The position numbers were made by a program, and so were the translations under genes. Under the pieces are notes generated by a model. The model searched no databases. It was not told the origin of the DNA and was given only the letters and a program-made list of their open reading frames with translations. A stretch of DNA of 64,000 bases from Paractinoplanes toevensis (GTDB taxonomy: Bacteria; Actinomycetota; Actinomycetes; Mycobacteriales; Micromonosporaceae), in NCBI RefSeq assembly GCF_018332695.1, contig NZ_BOQN01000093.1, positions 32,623 through 96,622 of the forward strand, in the 5' to 3' direction. Of the stretch, positions 15,956-24,806 are shown in pieces. The number at the start of each line of letters is the position of its first letter. Position 1 is the stretch's first letter.

Positions 15956-16086
15956 GAACGCGAACGCGGAGACGTCCCAGCAGCGACACGACGTCCTCGT
16001 TATCCGCTGGGCGAGAACAATCCGTTCGGGCGACGTGCCACGGCCGTCAGGGATCGGCTCGTCCTGTGGTCGATCGTCGGCGTGCC

Positions 16087-16530
16087 ATGATCTCCCATGT
16101 GACGACCGAGCAGCCCTGGTTCATCGGTAGTTGGATCGGCGTGGTCGAACGGCCGGACACGGTTGACGAGGCAGTCGACCGGAACGACGAATACGCCGGT
16201 GTCGCTCTGCTCGCTCTGGTGCTTAACCATCCTGAATCCGCAGTCGTGCTGCCGCGGATCAAGCGGGCGCTCGCGTCACCCAACGCCCGGACGAGGGCCA
16301 ACGCGCTGCAATCGTTAGGCCACTACGCCCGCCTGCACAGATCGATCGATGGCGAGTTGGTGAAGCGGCTGCGTTGTGCCTTGAATGACCGGACTCCACT
16401 ACATCGCTCCCAAATCCGTGGTTACGCATTTCACGCGGCAAGCGATGTCGGCATGTTCGTGCGTCGGCGCGACCTTCCTCGGTGGTTGCGCCGACGGTAT
16501 TCGGGGCCGCGTCATGAGACGAACCGATAG
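16087..16530 (+). CDS. Small HEAT-repeat-like protein
   Basis: 147 residues from ATG 16087; GTG 16099 is an alternative. The sequence is almost all helical: EYAGVALLALVLNHPESAVV, then LPRIKRALASPNARTRANAL, then QSLGHYARLHRSIDGELVKR. The pairing of helices around ASPNARTRANALQSLGHYAR is typical of HEAT-like repeats, and similar short HEAT proteins occur as orphan genes in actinomycete islands. They mediate protein-protein contacts, sometimes as immunity proteins; nothing in the sequence fixes a role. The open frame extends upstream to 15742, but that part is low-complexity Arg/Pro/Ser and is judged non-coding. Confidence 0.65.
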   Translation: MISHVTTEQPWFIGSWIGVVERPDTVDEAVDRNDEYAGVALLALVLNHPESAVVLPRIKRALASPNARTRANALQSLGHYARLHRSIDGELVKRLRCALNDRTPLHRSQIRGYAFHAASDVGMFVRRRDLPRWLRRRYSGPRHETNR

Positions 16531-16589
16531 CGTCGTACGGATCATGCGTCGGGGCACTCATTTGCCGCAGAGAGGGGCGCGGGGGGTCG

Positions 16590-16902
16590 ATGAGCATGTC
16601 GTCGCCGACCATGTCCTGCACCATGGTGCAGCGAGGTACGAAACTGGACGGGCGGGCGACCGACGTTGACCCGAGCAACGTCGGGACGCGCGATGACTTC
16701 GCCTGTTTCCTCTCAGCTGTGCTGGCTGACTTCCGGTCGACCGGAGAGGCCGAGTGGGAGAACGGCACCCTGGATCGCTTCTTCGACGGGGCTGGCGGCG
16801 GTCACCGACGCCCATGTTGTCCAAGCGTCGGAGCCTGATCAAGAGCAAGCCTCCTGGCACTTGTTCGCCGAGATCGTTCGGGCCGCATCCGGCTACGAGT
16901 AG
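16590..16902 (+). pseudogene. DUF7660-like gene broken by a one-base insertion
   Basis: The first frame ends in VGTRDDFACFLSAVLADFRS followed by EAEWENGTLDRFFDG. The next frame continues LAAVTDAHVVQ and then QASWHLFAEIVRAASGYE to the stop at 16902. Joined, they give the DUF7660 pattern (TRxDF near the start, EWEN-LxxFL in the middle, SWxLFAxxxxAAxxYE at the end). The shift lies at the GGGG run 16788-16791, where one G fewer restores the frame. It is a recent inactivation or a sequencing error. The start is unclear: ATG 16590 or ATG 16623. DUF7660 proteins are small and of unknown function, often next to other orphan or immunity-like genes. Confidence 0.65.
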
Positions 16903-16925
16903 GACGGCCTCATTTGCCGCCGTCC
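16902..16925 (+). terminator. Short hairpin after the DUF7660 pseudogene
   Basis: GGACGGC (16902-16908) and GCCGTCC (16919-16925) form a 7-bp stem with a 10-base loop beginning at the stop codon of the broken DUF7660 gene. There is no T tract. A weak terminator is plausible. Confidence 0.3.
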
Positions 16926-17032
16926 GTATGCGGACCGCTGCGTTGGCCCTACGTTGTTGGCATTCGGCTGTCTACGGCCTCTCGTTGGTCGTTTCCGCCC
17001 GTTGGTGTTCTTGGGCGCGCCAGGATGATGCG

Positions 17033-17833
17033 ATGCGGCAAAGCGAGTGGGCGCGGCTGGCCAGGAGGTGGCTACTCCCAGCCCTGCCAGGTGCATGGGG
17101 TCACCGTGGGAGTCTGGTCTACCGCAAGCCTGTCGGATGGGTCTTGAGTTACGTGGTGGCGCACTCGCACACTGGCAGCAAGAAGTTCCACCTGATCGCC
17201 GGGACGCAACTGTTGGCGCAGCCCTCTGCCGGCCTGGTCCTCGACGTATCGCTGTACGTTCAACAAGCGACCCTGCCACACCTGAGTTCGACGGAGCTTC
17301 ACACTCTGCGGGATTTGCCGACCGACACCAGCCAAGCCGAGACGGTGATGTCGGAATGCGCGGACGCCATCCTCACCGAGGCGGTGCCTTATCTCGACGA
17401 ATACGGCACTCTCCAAGGTCAGGCTAACGCCCACGAAGCGCTCGTTGGCCACAATCCACTTAACAGTAACGCCCACCAGCGCCTTTGCTACATACGGCTG
17501 CTGCTAGGCGATATCCATGGCTGCCTTGCCGCCGCGGACGTCGCCCAGCGCACCGCCCGTGACGACGGACGCGACTGGGCACTTGAGATCGCTGACCGAG
17601 TCGATCAAATTGCCGACCTAGCGAGCCACAGCCTCAAAGGGCCGTCGACGTACTACGTGAAAACGTCTACCACACATGTACCCAGCTACACCTTCCGACT
17701 CGATGACCGCCGGACCGCGATGTTCTCGCCGACGTGCACTGATCTGCCGCCGAGCGGGCGCGTTCGCCAGCACGCAACGGTGACGCAAGGTGATCAGGAG
17801 CTTTGGTCCGTCAGTACACGCTCGTGCCGATGA
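17033..17833 (+). CDS. Hypothetical 266-residue protein
   Basis: The start is ATG 17033, with AGGA about 7 bases upstream; the open frame reaches back to 16754 but that part overlaps the DUF7660 pseudogene. The N-terminal half (ARLARRWLLPALPGAWGHRG, VYRKPVGWVLSYVVAHSHTG, KKFHLIAGTQLLAQP) looks like a compact alpha/beta domain. The second half is helical and TPR-like (NAHQRLCYIRLLLGDIHGCL). The last 45 residues are more basic and less regular, so the true C-terminus may have been lost by frameshift. No family is recognised. It is convergent with the next gene and part of the orphan-gene island. Confidence 0.55.
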   Translation: MRQSEWARLARRWLLPALPGAWGHRGSLVYRKPVGWVLSYVVAHSHTGSKKFHLIAGTQLLAQPSAGLVLDVSLYVQQATLPHLSSTELHTLRDLPTDTSQAETVMSECADAILTEAVPYLDEYGTLQGQANAHEALVGHNPLNSNAHQRLCYIRLLLGDIHGCLAAADVAQRTARDDGRDWALEIADRVDQIADLASHSLKGPSTYYVKTSTTHVPSYTFRLDDRRTAMFSPTCTDLPPSGRVRQHATVTQGDQELWSVSTRSCR

Positions 17834-17848
17834 GCGGATGCTCTGCGT

Positions 17849-18502
17849 CTACGAGGAACCCTCGAATGTCGCTACGGCCGCCTCCGCGGCCCTGCGAGTC
17901 GTCGACGACGCTGCAAGGAGAGACTGAGCCGTGATGACGATGAAGTGATCAGCCTGGCACGGCATCATCCAGTGCGCCTGCCACCACTGCTCATCGTCAT
18001 GGAGATAGCTCAGCTCAAGGCTTGCGACGCCGTTGTCGTCTGACCTCCGGGTCAGGACGGACTGGCCGGGGGCGACCAGAGCCTCGGGATCCGACAGCCG
18101 TGCTCTCGGCACCGGCCCTTGCGTGAAGATCGTCGCTTCGCCCGGCCCTTGCAAATAGAAGGGCGTTTCATCGCCTGGGTCCTGCGGCGAGTTGATGGTG
18201 AACCCGACCGGCCACTGCACACTGAAGATAGACGTCTCTATCAGCCAATACGGGACGTCGAACCCGTCTGTCACATCGACGACGTCATTACCGTCAACTG
18301 GGTTGCCGGGATCAAACTTCACGTGCGCCAGCCCTGAGGGAGTCCAACGGGTCACGTGCACGATGTTCGAGCTCTCCCCTTCCCGCTCGAAGGAGTAGGG
18401 CCAGTTCGGGATAAGGGTTACCCCGAAGCCGTTCAGCCGGGCGAGTACATGGGCCACGACCTCAGCGTAGTCAATCTCCGCTGAGCGCCCGGCGACGGAC
18501 AA
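17849..18502 (-). CDS. Hypothetical 217-residue protein
   Basis: Starts MSVAGRSAEIDYAEVVAHVL. Mostly beta-rich (NIVHVTRWTPSGLAHVKFDP, SVQWPVGFTINSPQDPGDET) and ends in QADHFIVITAQSLLAASSTT with a terminal helix, a layout reminiscent of actinobacterial LpqN/DcrB-like proteins, in which a two-layer beta domain ends in a similar strand-helix unit. There is no signal peptide or lipobox, so it would be cytoplasmic. It faces the 17033 gene tail to tail, 15 bases apart. Function unknown. Confidence 0.55.
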   Translation of the reverse strand: MSVAGRSAEIDYAEVVAHVLARLNGFGVTLIPNWPYSFEREGESSNIVHVTRWTPSGLAHVKFDPGNPVDGNDVVDVTDGFDVPYWLIETSIFSVQWPVGFTINSPQDPGDETPFYLQGPGEATIFTQGPVPRARLSDPEALVAPGQSVLTRRSDDNGVASLELSYLHDDEQWWQAHWMMPCQADHFIVITAQSLLAASSTTRRAAEAAVATFEGSS

Positions 18503-18849
18503 CCCAGCATCCGCTTCTGGCGCAGATAACGCGTGCCGATTCTGTACGGCCCGGCAGTCCAGGGAGCGGTCCGGCTTCCGGCGGTTGGTGGCTGCCTACC
18601 GGCTTGTCACCGCTGACTTGGCCGTCGTCATCCGCCGTAAAGGTGAGCGCGGTGGTCGACTTCGTGGTCTGGCTTACGCGAGAGGGACCCGTCGCCTGGC
18701 AGCCAGGCATCCGGTCAACGACCGGCTTCGAAGTGGCGAGGCTCAGGTAGGACAGCTGCCCCACCTCGCTGACCGTATTCGCGCACACCGTCGCCGACGC
18801 ATCGATGTCAGGCTTCGCCGATAGGACGATCAACTGTATATTGGCGGCC
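18503..18849. other. Intergenic stretch with a possible decayed gene fragment
   Basis: On the minus strand one frame reads CANTVSEVGQLSYLSLATSK and SRVSQTTKSTTALTFTADDD, which looks like a piece of a secreted or lipoprotein beta domain, but there is no start, signal peptide or proper end. It is probably a decayed fragment at the island edge. At the right end TATATT (18837-18842), ending 7 bases before the PadR start, could be the -10 box of a nearly leaderless padR transcript. Nothing else was seen. Confidence 0.35.
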
Positions 18850-19191
18850 ATGGCGAGCATGCGGCGACCGAGCTTTCTGATCCTGTCGGCGCTCGCTCCG
18901 GCCCCGCTGCACGGGTACGCGGTGATCAAGGAAGTGGCGCGGCTGTCGGATGGCAGGACGCGCCTCGCCGCCGGCACGTTGTATGCGGCACTCGACCGGC
19001 TCAACGACGAAGGCCTCGTCGAGGTCGACCGTGAGGAGACTGTCGACGGCAGGCTCCGCCGCTACTACCGGCTGACCGATCCGGGCATCGCCGCACTGGT
19101 CGCCGAGGCCGAGCAGATGCGCCGCGACGCACGGATGGTCACCCAACGGCTGAGCGGAGCTCGCCCCGCCGGCGTTCCCCGCCCTGCCTGA
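18850..19191 (+). CDS. PadR-family transcriptional regulator
   Basis: 113 residues from ATG 18850 (ATG 18859 is close). The winged helix reads RRPSFLILSALAPAPLHGYA, VIKEVARLSDGRTRLAAGTL, YAALDRLNDEGLVEVDREET and RLRRYYRLTDPGIAAL, the PadR signature with its Tyr/Gly-rich wing and C-terminal dimer helix. A TATATT box just upstream implies a short or absent leader. PadR genes of this type are usually co-transcribed with a membrane protein; here the four-helix membrane-protein gene starts 41 bases after its stop. It likely represses its own operon. Confidence 0.9.
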   Translation: MASMRRPSFLILSALAPAPLHGYAVIKEVARLSDGRTRLAAGTLYAALDRLNDEGLVEVDREETVDGRLRRYYRLTDPGIAALVAEAEQMRRDARMVTQRLSGARPAGVPRPA

Positions 19192-19232
19192 CTCGACCCT
19201 CGGTGCCATCGCCGACCCCTGAAGGGATCAAC

Positions 19233-20303
19233 ATGCCCGACGACATCCGCACCAGGCGTCTGGCCCGCAGGTACCGGCGGTGGCTGTTGGCCTACCCACG
19301 GACGTATCGGCACGAGCGTGGTCCGGAGATCCTCGCGACGCTGCTCGACGCCGCTGATCCCGGGCGATCGCGGCCGGCCGCACGCGAGGCCGCGCTGCTG
19401 CTGCGGCACGGCCTCGGCCGGCGTCTCGCCGAGTTCGGGCGCCGGGCGTTCGTGATCGCGGCGTTCGCGGCCGTGCTCGGTGGGCTGAGCGGGATCGCGC
19501 TCGGCTCGTGGCTGGCCTGGCGGGACGTGGACCCGATGGCCCCGGACAAGACCACAGCGATCGGCCTCGCGCCGACGGTCCTGCCGGTCCCCTTCGACGA
19601 TCACGTCGACCAGTTCGGGCGGCGAACCTTCTGGAACCCGTACAGCAACAACACTCTGCACGGCGGTACCGGCGTGCGTGTCGGCCGGACCAGTGTGACC
19701 GGCATGATGCCCCCGCAAACCAGCGTGGAGCAGGTCGCCGCCGCCGTCACCCGGCAGATGCGCGCACACGGCTGGCAGGACGTGCACACCAGCGTCCAGC
19801 ACCATGGTCCGCAGACTGCGCTCGCCGCGTTCGCCGAGGTGACCGGCGTGCGCACCGGCTATCTCGCCGCAGTGCAAATCACCCAGGCCGAGTCCAACCC
19901 GTCCGCTCTGAATCTCGACCTGATGTGGGCCGAGCCGCCCGGCCACCTGCGCGACACCATCGGCGGCGGACTGGCCGGAATCCTGTTCGGCGCTCTGTTC
20001 GGGCTTTACACCGCGAAGCGCATGCGCCGCTTCGAGCCCGGCCGGCAGCGGGCGTACTCGAGACTCTGCATCGGCGCGCTACTGATGCTCGCCCCGGCCT
20101 GTCTCGGCAACATCCCCACCTCGACCGGCTCCCTGCTGGCCAACACCCACCGCAACGGCCACGGTCCCTCGGTGTACTGGGGCGGTTTCGTGTTCTTCGG
20201 TGCCGAGCCGCTCGCCATCCTGTCACTGGTCCCGATCCTCGCGATCGTCGTCTGCTGCGTCTGGCCACAGCGGGCAACCGTCCGCACGCCCACCATCGCC
20301 TGA
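19233..20303 (+). CDS. PadR-linked membrane protein
   Basis: 356 residues from ATG 19233 after GAAGGGA. The N-terminus RRYRRWLLAYPRTYRHERGP followed by EILATLLDAADPG is the conserved cytoplasmic prefix of PadR-associated permease-like proteins. A first membrane segment lies at about residues 80-105 (FVIAAFAAVLGGLSGIALGS), then a soluble extracellular domain of about 130 residues with several Gln/His/Thr-rich strands. Three further helices end in LAILSLVPILAIVVCCVWP. The function of such proteins is unknown; envelope stress sensing or transport is often suggested. It forms an operon with padR. Confidence 0.75.
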   Translation: MPDDIRTRRLARRYRRWLLAYPRTYRHERGPEILATLLDAADPGRSRPAAREAALLLRHGLGRRLAEFGRRAFVIAAFAAVLGGLSGIALGSWLAWRDVDPMAPDKTTAIGLAPTVLPVPFDDHVDQFGRRTFWNPYSNNTLHGGTGVRVGRTSVTGMMPPQTSVEQVAAAVTRQMRAHGWQDVHTSVQHHGPQTALAAFAEVTGVRTGYLAAVQITQAESNPSALNLDLMWAEPPGHLRDTIGGGLAGILFGALFGLYTAKRMRRFEPGRQRAYSRLCIGALLMLAPACLGNIPTSTGSLLANTHRNGHGPSVYWGGFVFFGAEPLAILSLVPILAIVVCCVWPQRATVRTPTIA

Positions 20304-20487
20304 GATGCCGAGCCCCCTCTGGATCCTGCACCAGATCTCCAACGCCACGGCATAGCGACGAAACTCATCGGCCGCGATCCGATCGCTACGTGAGTGCCGA
20401 ATGGGACACGCGATGAGTAGGTGAAGGTGCACTGTGGAGGCACGAATCCGTGAGGTCAGGCCGACCTGCAGGAGATATCACGGAGGT

Positions 20488-21177
20488 ATGAGACCACTGC
20501 TGCTTCTGCTGGCCGTGCCGGTCCTGTTCGTCACCGGCTGCACGACCTCATCGCACCGCACAGCCACAGCCACAGCCACACCCACGACCGCGCCCGCTGC
20601 CCCGACGTCCGCAGCGAGCGCCTCCGCCGGCCCGGTGGACACCGGCACGCCGTCCGGCCCCGCAAGAACCGGCACGCCGTCCGGCCCTGCGAAACCCGGG
20701 TCGCCGACCGGCACGAAGAGCGGCGGGGGCGCCGCGGGGACTGCTACGCCCCGCTGCCACACCGGAGACCTCAAGCTGACGCTCGGCAAGCGCGGGGGCG
20801 ACACCGCCACCAAGTTCCAGCCGCTGTACTTCACCAACGTCGCCCGTCACGCCTGCACGCTCCACGGCTTCCCGGGCGTGTCCGCGGTGGCGGGGGACGA
20901 CCGGCACCAGGTCGGTGAGGCGCTCGACCGCGCCACGTTCAACCCGAAGGTGACACTGACCCTGGCGCCGGGCGACATCGCGTACGCGATTCTCGGCCTC
21001 CACGACGTCGGGATGTTCCCGGCCAGCCGATGCAAGCCGGTCAGCGTACGCGGGTATCGCGTGTACCCGCCCGACGAGACCAAGTCGGTCTTCGTCGCCA
21101 GTGCCACGAAGGTGTGCTCGGCGAAGGACGTCAACGTGGGCAACGTCGCGGCGATCTTGATACACCCCGTCGACTGA
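20488..21177 (+). CDS. DUF4232 lipoprotein
   Basis: 229 residues from ATG 20488. The signal MRPLLLLLAVPVLFVTGC has a lipobox with Cys18, so the protein is lipid-anchored outside the membrane. Residues 19-90 are a Thr/Ala/Pro/Gly-rich linker with near repeats of GTPSGPA. The folded part from RCHTGDLKLTLGKRGGDT through FTNVARHACTLHGFPGVSAV to a second Cys pair (RCKPVSVRGYRVYPPD, KVCSAKDVNV) is the DUF4232 beta-sandwich with conserved disulfides. GGAGGT directly abuts the ATG, so GGAGA at 20471-20475 may be the working ribosome site. Role in the envelope unknown. Confidence 0.85.
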   Translation: MRPLLLLLAVPVLFVTGCTTSSHRTATATATPTTAPAAPTSAASASAGPVDTGTPSGPARTGTPSGPAKPGSPTGTKSGGGAAGTATPRCHTGDLKLTLGKRGGDTATKFQPLYFTNVARHACTLHGFPGVSAVAGDDRHQVGEALDRATFNPKVTLTLAPGDIAYAILGLHDVGMFPASRCKPVSVRGYRVYPPDETKSVFVASATKVCSAKDVNVGNVAAILIHPVD

Positions 21178-21330
21178 TCCTCGCTCCAGGTCGCCGTGCA
21201 GGCACACCACCAGCACGACAGCGGCCGGCACGAGTCCACCGACGGCCGGTCGACAGGAGTGAACTTTGGTAGACAGGCGATCGACCTTGGGCTGATGCGC
21301 CGGATGGGCCGTTGCTGGAAGGTTGGCGCC

Positions 21331-22344
21331 ATGACGGCCAACACCGGCGAACCGCGAAGACTTCGACGCACCGTCACCAACCCGGTGCTGCTCATTCTTC
21401 TCATCGCGCCGTTCTTCGGCGAGGGCCTGTCGGGCTCCACCCCGCCCCTGGATCTTCTGATGCCTGGGAACTTCGCTTTCATGGCCGCCCTGTACGGCTG
21501 CGGCGCACTCGTCTGTCGCGAGGTCGCCCATCGGTTCGGCTCAGGGTTCGCCGGCCTGGTCCTGCTAGGTGTCGCCTACGCCGTGTGGGAGGAGGCGCTG
21601 GTAGACCGATACTGGTTCTTCCCCCAGTTCTGGCAGGACTCCGGCGTCGGCACCTACAGCGTCGTGTGGCACACCAACGTGCTGCTCGCAGGTCACCTCA
21701 CGGTGTTCCACGCAGCGATCAGCATCTGCGCATCGGTCCTCGTGGTCGAGTGGCTCGTTCCTCGGGCGAGATACCGTCCGTGGGTTGGTCGCCCAGGCCT
21801 CATTCTTGCTGGTCTGGTGCTCTCCGTGACACCGGTCGTCTACGGGGAGTTCGACCAGCGCCCGCCGACTACCGTCCTCGTCGCCGCTACGGCACTGCTC
21901 GCCGCGGTCGTGGTGACCGCTTGGCTGATCGGCCGCGGCCGACGCCCGGTTCCTTCACCGTTCGGCAGTGGTCGGCCCCCACCGCGGCGAGGCCTCGGAT
22001 TGCTCGCCTTCACCTGCGTGTCCGCGCACTGGGTCCTGACCTACACGGTCGCGAAGACCGGACTGAGTTGGCCCCTCGGCGTAGCGCTGTCGATGCTTCC
22101 CGTTGCCGCCGGTGTCTTCCTGGTACGGCGTCTTGCGGTGACCGGTCCGCAGGGAAGCGACGGCGTCCGTGTCGTGGTCGGCCTACTCACGTTCTTCGTG
22201 CTCCTCGACCTGCTGGTCGCGCTGCTCGGCCGATACGACATGATCCTCAGCGCCATTTTGACCGCATGGCTCGCGCGACGACTGTACGCACGACGCGCCT
22301 CCATCGCGTTCGAGCCGGACGGCCATGCATCGGAACCCCCTTGA
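21331..22344 (+). CDS. Multi-pass membrane protein of unknown function
   Basis: 337 residues from ATG 21331, with GGAAGG 8 bases upstream. It has about nine predicted membrane segments, beginning with NPVLLILLIAPFFGEGLSG. Conserved-looking features are the EGLSGSTPP turn, the WEEALVDRYWFFPQFW loop and YGEFDQRP. The C-terminus is cytoplasmic and charged. I do not recognise a named family; similar proteins in actinobacteria are annotated only as membrane proteins. No operon partner: the neighbouring genes are a lipoprotein gene 153 bases upstream and a convergent SnoaL-like gene. Confidence 0.65.
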   Translation: MTANTGEPRRLRRTVTNPVLLILLIAPFFGEGLSGSTPPLDLLMPGNFAFMAALYGCGALVCREVAHRFGSGFAGLVLLGVAYAVWEEALVDRYWFFPQFWQDSGVGTYSVVWHTNVLLAGHLTVFHAAISICASVLVVEWLVPRARYRPWVGRPGLILAGLVLSVTPVVYGEFDQRPPTTVLVAATALLAAVVVTAWLIGRGRRPVPSPFGSGRPPPRRGLGLLAFTCVSAHWVLTYTVAKTGLSWPLGVALSMLPVAAGVFLVRRLAVTGPQGSDGVRVVVGLLTFFVLLDLLVALLGRYDMILSAILTAWLARRLYARRASIAFEPDGHASEPP

Positions 22345-22473
22345 CAGCACGGCGGGCGCGGCCCGCGGAACTACCGCGCATGCCGCCGCCGGGGCGAGGT
22401 CGGTGACGCACGGGGCGCTGGGTGCGCGTCAATGGCCGATTTGAGGGCACAGAAACAACGCCGACACGATGGT

Positions 22474-22959
22474 TCAGTTGTCCGGAGACGCGGGCAGCTG
22501 CCTGATCGGCGTGTTCTGGGCGGCGGCCAGCCACCATCGCCCTTCGCGTTCGATCAGCACGTAGAGCGCCATCTCGGAGAAGCCGTCCGCAGCGAGTGCC
22601 TGCCGGCGGATATGTGTCACGACGACGCCGGGCGCGGGCGCCAAGACCGACACGACTTCGAACCGTGAGGCCGGCGCCGAGGCCTCGGCCGGCGGCTTCG
22701 ATCGGTCCATCAATCGATGATGAATCTCGTTCAACCCCTGGAACCCGGTCAGAGTCGCCCCGTACGGACTCCCCCAGAGGATGTCGGAGGCGAACCAGGC
22801 GTCGTAGACGTCGGCGTCCAAGGTATCGCCGCCTCGCTGCAACTGCGCCGCCAGATCTGCGGCGACCTTCTCTGCGGTCGGACCGGCCGCTGGGTCGTTC
22901 AGCACCACTCGCTGGGTGATCTCGGCCATCATCGGCTCCTGGTTATCGATGCGTTGCAT
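22474..22959 (-). CDS. SnoaL/SgcJ-like NTF2-fold protein
   Basis: 161 residues from ATG 22959; ATG 22932 or 22929 could give a shorter N-terminus. The sequence follows the NTF2-like fold of the SgcJ/EcaC or DUF4440 type: a long first helix (TAEKVAADLAAQLQRGGDTL), DADVYDAWFASDILWGSPYG, then VVSVLAPAPGVVVTHIRRQA and the final strands YVLIEREGRWWLAAAQNTPI. Members are small enzymes or binding proteins with a central hydrophobic pocket; the substrate is unknown. It is monocistronic, convergent with the upstream membrane protein. Confidence 0.78.
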   Translation of the reverse strand: MQRIDNQEPMMAEITQRVVLNDPAAGPTAEKVAADLAAQLQRGGDTLDADVYDAWFASDILWGSPYGATLTGFQGLNEIHHRLMDRSKPPAEASAPASRFEVVSVLAPAPGVVVTHIRRQALAADGFSEMALYVLIEREGRWWLAAAQNTPIRQLPASPDN

Positions 22960-23040
22960 GCCAGGGACGTTAAGAGTTCAACCAAGGTTGAGGTCAAGCT
23001 CGTTCCGCTACACCCTGGAGGTTCTCATCACGGTGCTGGA

Positions 23041-24192
23041 TCAGCCGCGAGGAAGCACTCGGCTGAGGGCCAGCTTCGCGAAGCGGTCGGCGATGCGGCG
23101 GTGGGCGGCGGCGTCCGGGTGCAGAGCGTCGGGCAGCGGCAGGTCGGCGTGGTCGGCCTCGCCGTACAGGTCAAGGCCGTTGATGTAGTGCAGTTGAGGG
23201 TCGGTGGCGGCGCGCTGGGCCACGATCCGGGCGAGGTGCTCGCGGATCACCGTCAGGGTCAGCTTTCCGGCGGCCCGCTCGGCCGGGTCGCCGGTGGCCC
23301 GGAACCGCACCCGCCCCTCGCGCAGCGCCTCCGGGTCGAAGGCGCCCGGGCCCGGCGTGTCCTCGTGGATCGGGCAGTAGATCGGCGAGGCGACCAGCAG
23401 CGGCGTGTCCGGGTGGCCGTCCCGGATCGTGTCCAGGAAGCCGTGCACGGCCGGGACGAACGCGCGGAGCCGCATCACGTCGGTGTTCACCAGGTTGATG
23501 CCGATCTTGACGCTGATCACGTCGGCCGGGGTGTTGCGCAGGGTGCGGGCGGTGAACGGGTCGAGCAGGGCGCTACCGCTCAGACCCAGGTTGATCAGGT
23601 CGAGGCCGCTCTGCCGGGCGGCCAGCGCCGGCCAGGTGGTGGCCGGGCTCGCGGCGTTCGAGCCCTGGCTGATCGAGCTGCCGTGGTGCAGCCAGACCGG
23701 CCGGCTCGCCGGGGCCGCCTCGATCGGGGCGTCGGCCCGCAGCGCCACCAGGTCGGTCGCCTCGTTGTGCGGGAGCCAGATCTCCACCTCCTTGCCGGTG
23801 GCGGGCAGGCCGGTGAACGCGATCGTGCCCGGCTCACCGGCCCGGTGCTCGGTCGTGCCGGTGGCCATGTCGACGGTGTGGACGGTGCCGCCGGGGATGC
23901 TGCCCTGCGCGGTGAGCCGGCCGTCGACGAGCAGGTCGTAGACGCCGTCCGGGCGGGCCGGGACACCGCGGTAGGCCCAGCGGGTCGGCAGGGCGACCAG
24001 CTCGATCGCCGTGGCGGCGGTGCGGAACGCCAGGCGTACGCCCGAGGGTTGCGCCTCCACCATGGCCGGCTGGGGGTCCTGGGTCTGGGCGCGGGCCCAG
24101 GCCGGCAGCCGGTGCGGCCGCAGGCCGGACCCGGTGCGCTCCAGCTCGAGCGCGCCGCGCAGCAGGTCCGGGGTGATTTCGATGTCGTGCAT
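23041..24192 (-). CDS. SGNH/GDSL-type esterase with N-terminal beta domain
   Basis: 383 residues; ATG 24192 follows AGGGGAACC. Residues 1-165 are a beta-rich domain, as in two-domain carbohydrate esterases. The SGNH hydrolase follows: block I WLHHGSSISQGSNA with the nucleophile Ser, block II LINLGLSGSALLDP, and block V DALHPDAAAHRRIADRF with the catalytic Asp and His. There is no signal peptide, so it acts inside the cell or is exported otherwise. Likely activity is deacylation of small esters or acetylated sugars. The TetR gene ends 7 bases upstream on the same strand, so the two form one operon under that regulator. Confidence 0.83.
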   Translation of the reverse strand: MHDIEITPDLLRGALELERTGSGLRPHRLPAWARAQTQDPQPAMVEAQPSGVRLAFRTAATAIELVALPTRWAYRGVPARPDGVYDLLVDGRLTAQGSIPGGTVHTVDMATGTTEHRAGEPGTIAFTGLPATGKEVEIWLPHNEATDLVALRADAPIEAAPASRPVWLHHGSSISQGSNAASPATTWPALAARQSGLDLINLGLSGSALLDPFTARTLRNTPADVISVKIGINLVNTDVMRLRAFVPAVHGFLDTIRDGHPDTPLLVASPIYCPIHEDTPGPGAFDPEALREGRVRFRATGDPAERAAGKLTLTVIREHLARIVAQRAATDPQLHYINGLDLYGEADHADLPLPDALHPDAAAHRRIADRFAKLALSRVLPRG

Positions 24193-24199
24193 GGTTCCC

Positions 24200-24769
24200 C
24201 TACTCATCGGGCCAGTGGCGCAGCAGCGCGTCGAGCGCGTCCATGGCACGGGACCAGGAGCGCTCCGAATCCGGCGAACTGTGGTCGAAGCCGCCGGCCA
24301 ACTCCAGGCTCACGTAACCGTGGAAGGTCGCGCCGAGAAGGCGTACGGCATGGGTCTGTTCGGTCTCGGGCAGGTCGTAGCCGCGCAGGATCGCCCTGAT
24401 CATCTCGGTGTGCCGGGGACCGGCACTGGCCGCGGCGGCGGCCGGGTCGAGCGGCATGCGGGCCGCGGCGTAGCGGCCCGGGTGGGCGCGGGCGTAGTCG
24501 CGGTAGACGTTGCCGAGCGCGGTCAGCGCGTCCTTGCCGGCCCGGCCGGCCAGCGCGGCCAGTCCGCGGTCGGCCAGCTCGGCCAGGGCCAGCCGGGCGA
24601 TCCGGGTCTTGAGGTCGTGTGAGCCGGCCACATGCGCATAGAGGCTCGGCACGGACACCTCGAACCGCCGCGCCAGGGCCGACAGGCTCACCTGCTCGAA
24701 CCCGGCCGCGTCGGCCAGCTCCGCCCCGGCCTCGACCAGCCGATCCGCGGTGATTCCGGCTCGCGCCAT
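24200..24769 (-). CDS. TetR-family regulator (WHG-domain type)
   Basis: 189 residues from ATG 24769 after GGGAGGTGG. The helix-turn-helix is ITADRLVEAGAELADAAGFE then VSLSALARRFEVSVPSLYAH. The C-terminal domain (YRDYARAHPGRYAAARMPLD, LLGATFHGYVSLELAGGFDH) matches the TetR WHG group, which senses small ligands. It is the first gene of an operon with the SGNH hydrolase. A perfect 15-bp palindrome lies 38-52 bases upstream of its start and is the probable operator, implying autorepression and control of the esterase. Confidence 0.9.
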   Translation of the reverse strand: MARAGITADRLVEAGAELADAAGFEQVSLSALARRFEVSVPSLYAHVAGSHDLKTRIARLALAELADRGLAALAGRAGKDALTALGNVYRDYARAHPGRYAAARMPLDPAAAAASAGPRHTEMIRAILRGYDLPETEQTHAVRLLGATFHGYVSLELAGGFDHSSPDSERSWSRAMDALDALLRHWPDE

Positions 24770-24806
24770 CGGCCACCTCCCGTTTCCTAGGCTATCTAAG
24801 CAAAAA

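Noticed and set aside
18503..18804. Minus-strand fragment resembling a secreted beta domain
   Set aside because: No start, signal peptide or end, and no ribosome site; kept only as a possible decayed fragment in the intergenic entry.
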